DNA from: Saliniramus fredricksonii
GTDB taxonomy: Bacteria > Pseudomonadota > Alphaproteobacteria > Rhizobiales > Beijerinckiaceae
Assembly (NCBI RefSeq): GCF_900094735.1
Contig: NZ_FMBM01000001.1
Span: forward strand, 62,001 to 126,000
Direction of reading: 5' to 3'
DNA length: 64,000 nucleotides
Both the position numbers and the translations under genes were made by a program. Below are positions 56,749 through 64,000 of the stretch, in pieces (the first letter of the stretch is position 1; each line of letters starts with the position of its first letter). Under the pieces are notes generated by a model, which saw only the letters and a list, made by a program, of their open reading frames with translations, made no database searches and was not told where the DNA came from.

Positions 56749-56906
56749 GGCATTTCCTCCGATTCGTCTTCACGATGGTGGCACGAACGAGTTGCGAAAG
56801 GCTTGTCGAATCGCGCAATCGGGAACCCTCCCGGCTTGCGCGGGGTTTTGCATCGGCTACGCTTCGAATCGGATCAATTGCGAGCGGCAGGGATGAAGGG
56901 GGTCGC

Positions 56907-57401
56907 GTGACGCCGAAACGGGGGCTGATCATCGCCAAACGCGCGGGATTCCTCGCCGCGATCTGGCTGATCCTGACGGGCGCCGATCCGGGCGGGCTCG
57001 CCATCGGTGGCGTCGCGGTCGCGGCGGCGACGGGGCTGAGTCTCGCGCTGATGCCGCCGCGCGCCGGTTTGGCCTTGTGGCCGCTCGCGATAATGCTGCC
57101 AGGCTTCCTCTGGCGCTCGCTGTTGGGCGGTGTCGATGTGGCGCGGCGGGTCTTCGATCCGCGCATGCCGCTCATGCCGGGCTGGAAGATCGTGCGCACG
57201 CGCCTGCCGGATGGCGGCAAGGTGGCGCTCGGGGGTGAATTCAGCCTGATGCCGGGCACCCTCGTCGCCGGCGCGAAGGGTGACCGGCTGCTCGTTCACA
57301 TGCTCGACATCCGGCAGGATATCGCCGGCCAGATCGCGCACGAGGAGGCGGCCTTCGAACGAGTCCTGCGCGACGAGGCGAAGCAGCGGGAGGCGCCGTG
57401 A
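56907..57401 (+). CDS. mnhE: Mrp/Mnh antiporter subunit E
   Basis: A 164-residue MnhE/MrpE protein. Two N-terminal helices (IAKRAGFLAAIWLILTGA and the AIGGVAVAAATGLSLAL region) precede the soluble domain with LMPGTLVAGAKGDRLLVHMLDI, the family landmark. The GTG at 56907, ten bases after AAGGGGG, is used. It is the first gene of an operon in which every following gene overlaps its predecessor by 1 to 4 bases. The 158-base gap before it holds no clear promoter. Confidence 0.9.
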   Translation: MTPKRGLIIAKRAGFLAAIWLILTGADPGGLAIGGVAVAAATGLSLALMPPRAGLALWPLAIMLPGFLWRSLLGGVDVARRVFDPRMPLMPGWKIVRTRLPDGGKVALGGEFSLMPGTLVAGAKGDRLLVHMLDIRQDIAGQIAHEEAAFERVLRDEAKQREAP

Positions 57402-57712
57402 GCAGCTGGTATCTCCTCCTCGCCACCGGCATGCTCCTGACCATCGGCGGCGCGCTGTGGCGCGTCTGGCGCGGGCCGGATCAGACGGACCGGATGATGG
57501 CGGCGCAACTCGTCGGCAGCGGCGGCGTCGCGACCATTCTGCTGCTCGCCGCCGCGACGCAGGAATGGGCCATGCTTGATGTCGCCCTCGTCTTCGCCCT
57601 GCTCGCGGCGCTCGCGGCCATCGCCTTCGTCAAGAGCGTACGCGGTTCGGGGCGCGGCGATCCGGAGGATGATGCGCGACCGGACGCGGCACAAGCTGAC
57701 GAGGCGCCTTGA
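57398..57712 (+). CDS. mnhF: Mrp/Mnh antiporter subunit F
   Basis: A 104-residue subunit with three helices. WRGPDQTDRMMAAQLVGSGG is the conserved MnhF loop (GPxxxDRxxA). A charged tail (SGRGDPEDDARPDAAQADEA) extends beyond the family norm. It begins with a GTG overlapping the mnhE stop by four bases. Confidence 0.9.
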   Translation: MSSWYLLLATGMLLTIGGALWRVWRGPDQTDRMMAAQLVGSGGVATILLLAAATQEWAMLDVALVFALLAALAAIAFVKSVRGSGRGDPEDDARPDAAQADEAP

Positions 57713-58047
57713 TGAGCGATCTCTTCACCATCGTGATGACGGCGGCGGGGCTGATCTTCTTTGCAGCCGGGACGCTCGGCCTGATCCGCTTCCCCGATAC
57801 CCATAGCCGCCTGCACGCCCTGACCAAGGCCGACAATCTCGGCCTCGGCCTGATCGCGCTGGGCCTGACCGTGCAGGCGCCGGGGGGCGCCGACCTGTTC
57901 AAGCTGGTGCTGATCTGGGCCCTCGCCATCCTCGCCGCCGGCGCGACGGCGCAGCTCGTCGCCCGCGTCGCGGCACCGGCGGATCTGGGGGAGGAGCCGC
58001 GATCGCCCCCGGATGCGACCGGTGACGGGGAGACGCGCCGGACATGA
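57712..58047 (+). CDS. mnhG: Mrp/Mnh antiporter subunit G
   Basis: A 111-residue, three-helix subunit. FAAGTLGLIRFPDTHSRLHA and ALTKADNLGLGLIALGL are the MnhG signature. The ATG shares a base with the mnhF stop (TGATG). With E and F it forms the small-subunit block of the complex. Confidence 0.92.
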   Translation: MSDLFTIVMTAAGLIFFAAGTLGLIRFPDTHSRLHALTKADNLGLGLIALGLTVQAPGGADLFKLVLIWALAILAAGATAQLVARVAAPADLGEEPRSPPDATGDGETRRT

Positions 58048-58982
58048 TCGCCTCGCTTTTCGATCTGACCCTGTGCCTGCTCATCCTCGCCGTCGCCGGC
58101 GCGGCAGTTTTCGGACGCGCGGCCTTCATGGCGGTCGTTTTCTTCATCGTCTACGGCATCCTCATCGCCATCGCCTGGTTGCGGCTGGGCGCCATCGACG
58201 TGGCGCTGGCCGAAGCCGCGATCGGAGCGGGGCTGACCGGGGTGCTGCTGCTCGCGGCGCTGTCGCGGATCATGCGCAACATCGATGCGCCGGAACCCGC
58301 GCCCGTCCTGGAGGGCAAGACGATCGCCACCGGACTGGCGAGCCTCGTCGTGGCGGCCCTTGTCGCGCACGCCTTCCTCACCCTGCCCGAACCACAGGGC
58401 CTGCAACGAAGCGTCACGGAGAATCTCGCCGATGCGGGGGCGGAAAACCCTGTCACGGCGGTGCTTTTGAATTTCCGCGGCTGGGACACGCTTCTGGAGA
58501 GCATCGTGCTGCTCGCGGCGTTGCTGGGTGTCTGGACGCTGGCGCGCGATGAAGCCTGGGGCGGGCGGGCCGGGATGCGGCATGTGACGCGACCGGGCGG
58601 CGTTCTGGCCCAGTTCGGGCGCATCCTCCCGCCGATCGGGCTGCTGGTCGGGATCTATCTCGTCTGGGCCGGCAGCAAACAACCCGGTGGCGCCTTCCAG
58701 GGCGGGACGGTGCTTGCAGCCGTGTGGATCGTCACCATCATGGCCGGGCTGATGCAGGCTCCGCGCGTGGCGGATCGCGCCCTGCGCGCCGCGCTCGTGA
58801 TCGGCCCCCTGATCTTTCTGGCGCTCGCCGTGGCTGGCGTGTTTGCGGGTGCCTTCCTCGTCTTCCCGCCCGCCCATGCCGGCTGGCTGATCCTCGCCGT
58901 CGAGGCGGTGCTGACGCTCTCCATCGCGGCAACGCTCGCCATGCTGATCTTCGGCCCGCCGCAAGGGGAGGAGGGGCCGTGA
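58044..58982 (+). CDS. mnhB: Fused MbhD/MbhE/MnhB antiporter subunit
   Basis: A 312-residue protein joining three domains. Residues 1-75 match MbhD/DUF4040 (LRLGAIDVALAEAAIGAGLT). Residues about 85-165 match MbhE, the C-terminal part of MrpA (NPVTAVLLNFRGWDTLLES). Residues about 190-305 are MnhB (LLVGIYLVWAGSKQPGGAFQ). In standard Mrp operons the first two belong to the C-terminus of MrpA; here they are fused to MrpB instead. The start overlaps mnhG by four bases. Confidence 0.88.
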   Translation: MIASLFDLTLCLLILAVAGAAVFGRAAFMAVVFFIVYGILIAIAWLRLGAIDVALAEAAIGAGLTGVLLLAALSRIMRNIDAPEPAPVLEGKTIATGLASLVVAALVAHAFLTLPEPQGLQRSVTENLADAGAENPVTAVLLNFRGWDTLLESIVLLAALLGVWTLARDEAWGGRAGMRHVTRPGGVLAQFGRILPPIGLLVGIYLVWAGSKQPGGAFQGGTVLAAVWIVTIMAGLMQAPRVADRALRAALVIGPLIFLALAVAGVFAGAFLVFPPAHAGWLILAVEAVLTLSIAATLAMLIFGPPQGEEGP

Positions 58983-59320
58983 TCGTGCCATCCGCTTCCC
59001 TGCTCTACGGCCTGTGTGGCGCGGCCCTGATCGGGCTCGGGCTCTATGGTTTCGTGGCGCATCGCCGCCTGATCCGGCGGGTGCTCGCCTTCAACGTGAT
59101 CGGCTCGGGCATCTTCCTGCTCTTCGGCGCGAGCGCCTATCGCGATCCGGCGGCGGGGGCCGATCCGGTGCCGCAGGCGATGATCATCACCGGCATCGTC
59201 GTGGCGCTCGCAGCCACCGCGCTGGCGCTCGCGCTGATCGTCGCCCATGCGCGGCTCGCGCAGAGCGGGGCGCTGCCCGAGGACGAGACGGATGAAGACG
59301 GCAGCGAGGACGCGCCGTGA
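58979..59320 (+). CDS. mnhC: Mrp/Mnh antiporter subunit C (NuoK-like)
   Basis: A 113-residue, three-helix subunit homologous to NuoK. LYGLCGAALIGLGLYGFVAHRR, NVIGSGIFLLFGASAY and DPVPQAMIITGIVVALAATA are the MnhC motifs. It starts with GTG overlapping the mnhB stop. An acidic tail (DETDEDGSEDA) is present. Confidence 0.92.
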   Translation: MIVPSASLLYGLCGAALIGLGLYGFVAHRRLIRRVLAFNVIGSGIFLLFGASAYRDPAAGADPVPQAMIITGIVVALAATALALALIVAHARLAQSGALPEDETDEDGSEDAP

Positions 59321-60819
59321 CCGATTCCGCATTTGCGCCTGCGATGGCCCTCGCGCTGATCCTCGCCGCGCCGCTTTTCGGCGCCCTCGCCGCCATGGTG
59401 ATGGGCCGGCGCGGCGCCGGGATCGCGCTGGCCACGATGGCCGCCACGGGTATCGGCATCGTGACCCTGCTCGTCATCATTGCCGGTGAAGGGGCCTTCA
59501 CCCTCGCCATCGGCGGCTGGGAGGCGCCGCTCGGGATTCAGTTGCGCGCCGACGGGCTTGCCGCCGGCTTCGTCACCACGACGGCGCTGGTGATGGGTGC
59601 CATCCTCGCTGTGGCCGGCAAACCCTTCGGAGCGGGCGCGATTGAGCGGCGTGGCGCCTATACCTTCTGGCCGCTGGCGCTGCTGCTCTGGGGGGCGCTG
59701 AACGCGATCTTCCTCTCGGGCGATCTGTTCAATCTCTATGTGGGGCTCGAACTCCTGACGCTGGTGGCCGTGGCGCTGGTGGGGATCGAGGGCAAGCGCG
59801 AGACGCTGGCTGCGGCGTTGCGCTACATGATGTTCGCGCTGATGGGCTCGCTGCTCTATCTGCTCGGTGCAGCTTTGCTCTACGCCGCCCACGGCACCCT
59901 CGACATCGCGCTGCTCGCCACCCGTGTGGGAAGCGCGCCGGGCGATATCGTCGCCGCGGCGGCGATCACCGCCGGGCTTGCGGCCAAGACGGCCCTGTTT
60001 CCCTTCCATTCCTGGCTGCCGCCAGCCCATTCCGGCGCCCCGGCACCGGCGAGCGCCATGCTCTCGGGGCTCGTGCCGAAGGCGTCCTTCTACATCCTGC
60101 TGCGCTTCTGGTTCGAGGCTGCGCCGGATATCGCCGGCACCGGCGTGCTGATGCTTTTGGGCGGGCTCGGGGCGCTCGCCATGATCTACGGCTCGCTGCT
60201 GGCGCTGCATCAGGACCGGCTGAAGCTGATCATCGCCTATTCGACCGTGGCGCAGCTCGGCTACCTGTTCTTCGTCTTCCCGCTGGCCGGCGGCACCTCG
60301 GCGGCCCAGCCCTGGGCGGCGGGGGCCTGGAGCGGAGCGATCTTCCATGCGCTCTCGCATGCCATGGCCAAGGCGTCGATGTTCCTGTGCGCCGGGCTCG
60401 TCATCGAGGCGGTCGGGCATGACCGGCTGCCGGGCATGAAGGGGATCGTGCGCACCCTGCCGATGACGGTCTTCGCCTTCGCGCTCGCGGCCATCACGCT
60501 GATGGGCCTGCCGCCGAGCGGGGGCTTCACGGCGAAATATCTGATGATGACGGCCGCCTTTGCCGCCGGCCAGCCCTTCTGGGCGCTGATGCTGATCGTC
60601 GCCGGCCTGCTCGCGGCTTCCTATCTCTATCGTCCCCTCGCCCTCGCCTTCGCCCTGCCCGACGCGGATGCAAAGGTGCCCGGAGCCGTCTCGCGGGCGC
60701 GCCAGGCGGCCCCGCTCGCCCTCGCACTTGCCGCCATCCTGCTCGGCATTCTCTCAGCCGCACCCTTCGCCTTCATCCAGATCGGGCGTCCCGGCGCGGC
60801 CGTGGAGGGATTGGAATGA
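59317..60819 (+). CDS. mnhD: Mrp/Mnh antiporter subunit D (first proton-channel subunit)
   Basis: A 500-residue NuoN/MrpD-type subunit with about 14 helices. The TM5 glutamate is in NLYVGLELLTLVAVAL and the TM7 lysine in AAKTALFPFHSWLPPAH; a second lysine is in LVPKASFYILLRF. These residues carry ions in antiporter-like subunits. A four-base overlap links it to mnhC and to the next gene. Confidence 0.92.
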   Translation: MTDSAFAPAMALALILAAPLFGALAAMVMGRRGAGIALATMAATGIGIVTLLVIIAGEGAFTLAIGGWEAPLGIQLRADGLAAGFVTTTALVMGAILAVAGKPFGAGAIERRGAYTFWPLALLLWGALNAIFLSGDLFNLYVGLELLTLVAVALVGIEGKRETLAAALRYMMFALMGSLLYLLGAALLYAAHGTLDIALLATRVGSAPGDIVAAAAITAGLAAKTALFPFHSWLPPAHSGAPAPASAMLSGLVPKASFYILLRFWFEAAPDIAGTGVLMLLGGLGALAMIYGSLLALHQDRLKLIIAYSTVAQLGYLFFVFPLAGGTSAAQPWAAGAWSGAIFHALSHAMAKASMFLCAGLVIEAVGHDRLPGMKGIVRTLPMTVFAFALAAITLMGLPPSGGFTAKYLMMTAAFAAGQPFWALMLIVAGLLAASYLYRPLALAFALPDADAKVPGAVSRARQAAPLALALAAILLGILSAAPFAFIQIGRPGAAVEGLE

Positions 60820-62279
60820 CGGCGTTGCTCCCCGTCCTGATCCTCATCACCTCCCTGATTCCGGCGATCGCGACCTTCTTCATCGCGCAGGAGAATGCCG
60901 GCTGGCGCAACGGGCTCAATCTCGGCGGTGCACTGGTCAAGCTCGGCCTGATCGTCTTCATGCTGAGCGAGGTGGCCGGCGGTGCGCTCTACGAGGCGCG
61001 GCTGGAATTCGTGCCGGGGCTGTATCTGCTCTTGCGCGTCGATGCGCTGTCTTTGCTCTTCGTCACGCTTTCCGCCGTTCTCTGGCTTCTGACCACGATC
61101 TACGCCATCGCCTATTTCGGCCCCAAACCCGATCTCTCGCGCTTCTTCGGCTTCTTCAGCCTGTGCGTCTTCGCCACGACGGGGATCGCGCTGTCGGGCA
61201 CGCTCGTCACCTTCTTCATCTTCTATGAGCTTCTGACGCTGAGCACCTGGCCCCTCGTCGTGCACAAGCAGGACGAGAAATCGATCGCCGCCGGGCGCTC
61301 ATATCTGTTCTACGCCTTGCCGGCGAGCGGGGTGCTGCTGATCGCGATTATCTGGCTGGAGAGCGCCACCGGGCCGATCGAATTCGCCCGCGCGGCGGAT
61401 CTGCGGCTTCTGGATGATACAAGCCTGCGGATCATCTTCGCGCTCTTCGTGGTCGGGCTCGGAGTGAAGGCGGCACTGGTGCCGCTGCATGGCTGGCTAC
61501 CGTCGGCCATGGCCGCGCCGGCGCCGGTGAGTGCGCTCCTGCACGCCGTCGCCGTGGTCAAGGCCGGCGCGTTCGGCTTCGTGCGCGTCATCTACGACGT
61601 GTTCGGGATCGGCCTCGTGACGGAACTCGGCGTCGGCCTGCCGCTGGCGATATTGGCTTCGGTCACCATCATCTTCGGCTCGTTGCGCGCCCTGCAGCAG
61701 AGGGAGATCAAGAAGCGGCTGGCCTATTCCACCGTCAGCCAGGTCTCCTACATCATCCTCGGCATGGCGCTGGCCGGCCCCTATGCGGCGATCGGGGGGC
61801 TCGCCCATCTGGTGCATCAGGGGCTGATGAAGATCACCCTGTTCTTCTGCGCCGGCATTTTCGACGAGCGCGCCGGCATCAAGCGCATCGATGAGCTGAA
61901 CGGTGTCGGCGCGCGCATGCCCTTCACCGCGGTGTGTTTCTCGCTCGGGGCGCTCGGCATGATCGGATTGCCGCCGCTGGCGGGCTTCGTCAGCAAGATC
62001 TATATCGGCATCGGCGGCATCCAGTCCGGCGCACCCTGGGTGATCGGGGTGCTCGCGGCCTCGACGCTCCTGAACGCGGCCTATTTCCTGCCCCTGCTCT
62101 ACCGGATCTGGTTCGGCGAGGCGCAGGATGACAGCCGCCCCGGCGAGCGCCCGCTCGGCATCATCGCGCCGGCGGTGATCACCGGGATCGCGGCCATTGC
62201 CGTCGGCCTGTTCGCCGGCTGGGATCTCAGCCCGCTGGCCTGGGCCACCCTCATCGTGGAACGGGATTATTGGCCATGA
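60816..62279 (+). CDS. Second antiporter-like (NuoN/MrpD-type) proton-channel subunit
   Basis: A 487-residue paralogue of the preceding protein. The TM5 glutamate (TFFIFYELLTLSTWPLV) and TM7 lysine (LGVKAALVPLHGWLPSAM) are conserved, as is VKAGAFGFVRVIYDVFG. Its C-terminus is close to MrpA/MbhH-type. In this operon it may supply one of the channels that MrpA normally gives. It overlaps both neighbours by four bases. Confidence 0.9.
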   Translation: MTALLPVLILITSLIPAIATFFIAQENAGWRNGLNLGGALVKLGLIVFMLSEVAGGALYEARLEFVPGLYLLLRVDALSLLFVTLSAVLWLLTTIYAIAYFGPKPDLSRFFGFFSLCVFATTGIALSGTLVTFFIFYELLTLSTWPLVVHKQDEKSIAAGRSYLFYALPASGVLLIAIIWLESATGPIEFARAADLRLLDDTSLRIIFALFVVGLGVKAALVPLHGWLPSAMAAPAPVSALLHAVAVVKAGAFGFVRVIYDVFGIGLVTELGVGLPLAILASVTIIFGSLRALQQREIKKRLAYSTVSQVSYIILGMALAGPYAAIGGLAHLVHQGLMKITLFFCAGIFDERAGIKRIDELNGVGARMPFTAVCFSLGALGMIGLPPLAGFVSKIYIGIGGIQSGAPWVIGVLAASTLLNAAYFLPLLYRIWFGEAQDDSRPGERPLGIIAPAVITGIAAIAVGLFAGWDLSPLAWATLIVERDYWP

Positions 62280-64000
62280 TGATACCCGAAACCGCCGTGA
62301 TCCCGTTCTGGCCGCAGGGCCCGGTCTGGCCCATGCTGATCCTGATCTGGCCGCTTCTGGTCGGCGCGCTCGCGGGCCTTCCGGGCCTGCGCGAAAAACC
62401 CCTGCGGCTGCTGCCGCTGGCGCCGCTCCCCGCCCTTCTGCTCGCGCTCGCGCGCCCTGCCGACGGGACGACGCTGGCGCCGGACGTGCTGCTCGGCGTT
62501 GTCCTGAAGACCGATACGCTTGGCCTGACATTGCTCGGCATGACGGCGGCGATCTGGCTTGCGGCGGGGCTCTATGCGCTCGCCTACATGAAGGCGCCGC
62601 GCAAACCCGCCGTCTTCACCGGCTTCTGGTGCCTGACGCTGACGGGCAATCTCGGCGTCTTCCTCGCCGCCGATGCGGTGACCTTCTACGTCTCTTTCGC
62701 CGCCGTCTCCCTCGCCTCGTATTTCCTGGTGGTGCATGACGGCACGGCGAAGGCCCTGCGCGCGGCGCGGATCTATATTGCGCTCGCGATCTTCGGCGAA
62801 GCCATGCTGCTGACCGGCTTCGTCATTGCCGTATCCGGCGCCGACAGTCTCCTGATCTCTGATCTGCGCGCGACGCTCGGTGCGCCTGCCGGCGAGGACA
62901 CGCTGCGCCCCGTCACACAGGGGCTGGCCATCACGCTGATCATCATCGGTTTCGGCCTCAAGGCGGGTATGATGCCGCTGCATCTGTGGCTGCCGCTGGC
63001 CCATCCGGCAGCGCCGACACCGGCTTCCGCCGTGCTTTCAGGCGCCATCGTCAAGGCCGGCATTATCGGCCTGATCCGGTTCATCCCCGAAGGCGCGGTC
63101 GAGACCGGGACCCTGCTCATGATCATCGGCCTCACGAGCGCCTATCTGGCGGTGCTGCTGGGGCTCACGCAGCAGAATCTCAAGGCCGTGCTGGCCTATT
63201 CCACGGTGAGCCAGATGGGGCTCGTCATCGCCGTGATCGGCGCTGGCATCACCGCTTCCGATCCGCAGGCGCTCGCCTCTGCGGGCTTCTATGCCATGCA
63301 TCACGGCTTCGCCAAGGCGGCGCTCTTTCTCAGCGTCGGCCTGCTCGCGGTAACGCGCGGCGGCGTGCGGCGCGTGCTTCTGGCCGGCATCGCCGTCATC
63401 TGCGCCTCGGTGGCGGGATTGCCCGGAACAGGCGGGGCTCTGGCCAAGATGGCGGTGAAGCCGGCTTTCGAGGGGTTCACGCTCTGGCTGGTCACCGCAT
63501 CGGGGATCGGCACCAGCCTGATCCTTTTGCGCTATCTCGTGCTCGGCGCGCGCGTGGAAGCGGATGCGGCGCGCCCACCGGCGCTGATGGCGGGGCCTGT
63601 CATCGTCATGGGGCTGTGTGCGCTGCTCCTGCCCTGGCTGACCTGGAGCGCCTTCGATCCGCGCCCGCTCGGTTATCTCGCCGGTGCGGGCGCGATCATC
63701 GACGGGATCTGGCCGATTCTCGTGGCGCTCGCGATTACCGCGCTCGCGCTCAGTCCCCCGCTCGCCGGGCGGATCCCCTCACCGGCTGTCCCGGAGGGCG
63801 ATATCGCCGTGCCACTGGAGCGCGGGGCGATCCGGGTGATCCGGGCCGTGAGCGAGATGGAACCGCCGGTGCCGCAGGCGCATGAATGGCGCCGCGTCCT
63901 GCGCATCATCGCCCCGGCGGAGGCGCTGGAGCGCCTCCTCCTGCCCTGGCGGGTGGCGGGCCTGGTCATCCTCATGCTGATCATCGCGGTGGCGCTGATC
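62276..64000 (+). CDS. Third antiporter-like subunit, partial, TM5 glutamate missing
   Basis: The first 575 residues of a NuoL/MrpA-type subunit that runs off the window; no stop is reached. The TM7 lysine lies in FGLKAGMMPLHLWLPLAH and others in IVKAGIIGLIRF and NLKAVLAYSTVSQMG. At TM5 the segment reads TFYVSFAAVSLASYFLVVH, with alanine where almost all members have glutamate. After residue 500 a soluble stretch precedes a further helix (about 560 on), reminiscent of the lateral-helix extension of NuoL. It begins in an ATGA overlap. Confidence 0.82.
   Translation, partial: MMIPETAVIPFWPQGPVWPMLILIWPLLVGALAGLPGLREKPLRLLPLAPLPALLLALARPADGTTLAPDVLLGVVLKTDTLGLTLLGMTAAIWLAAGLYALAYMKAPRKPAVFTGFWCLTLTGNLGVFLAADAVTFYVSFAAVSLASYFLVVHDGTAKALRAARIYIALAIFGEAMLLTGFVIAVSGADSLLISDLRATLGAPAGEDTLRPVTQGLAITLIIIGFGLKAGMMPLHLWLPLAHPAAPTPASAVLSGAIVKAGIIGLIRFIPEGAVETGTLLMIIGLTSAYLAVLLGLTQQNLKAVLAYSTVSQMGLVIAVIGAGITASDPQALASAGFYAMHHGFAKAALFLSVGLLAVTRGGVRRVLLAGIAVICASVAGLPGTGGALAKMAVKPAFEGFTLWLVTASGIGTSLILLRYLVLGARVEADAARPPALMAGPVIVMGLCALLLPWLTWSAFDPRPLGYLAGAGAIIDGIWPILVALAITALALSPPLAGRIPSPAVPEGDIAVPLERGAIRVIRAVSEMEPPVPQAHEWRRVLRIIAPAEALERLLLPWRVAGLVILMLIIAVALI

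Noticed and set aside
56779-56795. Sigma-54-like TGGCACG...TTGC ahead of the Mrp operon
   Set aside because: The GG and GC are separated by 12 bases; sigma-54 promoters need 10.

Overview
The window looks like an ordinary chromosomal segment of a high-GC alphaproteobacterium, most likely in the Hyphomicrobiales. The reasons are the high GC with strong GC3 bias, a class A RNase P RNA, a PhaZ-type PHA depolymerase, a TAXI/TRAP carbon importer, an Irr-like iron box and rhizobia-like liv and aromatic-CoA genes. The exact genus is inference. I see no phage, insertion sequence, CRISPR array, tRNA or rRNA. One very AT-rich small gene (21747-22079) and a few AT-rich intergenic stretches stand out from the background.

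Layout. 1-3.2 kb: 3' end of ptsP, azlCD export genes, a Bcr/CflA efflux pump and a small membrane protein. 3.3-5.1 kb: a sulfite dehydrogenase pair (molybdenum subunit plus monohaem cytochrome c) with a strong terminator and an ATTC-N8-GAAT operator-like palindrome. 5.2-9.6 kb: an RND efflux pump and its adaptor. 9.9-14.3 kb: a TAXI-type TRAP importer (binding protein, fused permease) with a universal stress protein. 14.7-18.5 kb: periplasmic rhodanese, chemoreceptor, TerB-like protein, class I glutamine amidotransferase. 18.5-21.5 kb: a lone FbpC-like ABC ATPase with iron-box-like sites, and intracellular PHA depolymerase. 21.7-26.9 kb: the AT-rich orphan gene, polA, pyrF and tandem DUF1330 genes. 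27-30.2 kb: a P1B-4-type metal ATPase, a DUF1328 protein and a SIMPL protein.

30.2-41.1 kb: a catabolic island. Genes for a RidA protein, a benzoate/2-aminobenzoate-type CoA ligase, an acyl-CoA dehydrogenase, an enoyl-CoA hydratase, a MarR regulator and an SDR run leftward. They face a complete branched-chain-amino-acid-type ABC importer (livKHMGF) running rightward. The set resembles clusters for aerobic CoA-dependent breakdown of 2-aminobenzoate or salicylate, but the signature monooxygenase/hydroxylase gene is absent here. Nested inverted repeats lie between two of the enzyme genes.

41-56.7 kb: a glycine-zipper lipoprotein, RNase P RNA (rnpB), flgL and flgK with a sigma-54-type promoter, ycjF and ycjX, an EamA transporter, an S10 peptidase, a CHASE-PAS-GGDEF-EAL protein, an HCCA isomerase-like protein, argG and a LOG-family protein. 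56.9-64 kb: a tightly overlapping Mrp-type antiporter operon in the order E-F-G-(MbhD/MbhE/MnhB fusion)-C-D-D'-ND-like. This is the gene order of archaeal Mbh membrane arms rather than the usual Mrp order. Its third antiporter-like subunit lacks the conserved TM5 glutamate and runs off the window.

Most promising for a second look: the Mbh-ordered Mrp operon, the aromatic-CoA island without its oxygenase, the SqrR-like box at the sulfite dehydrogenase, the iron-box-like control of the orphan ABC ATPase, and the AT-rich orphan gene.
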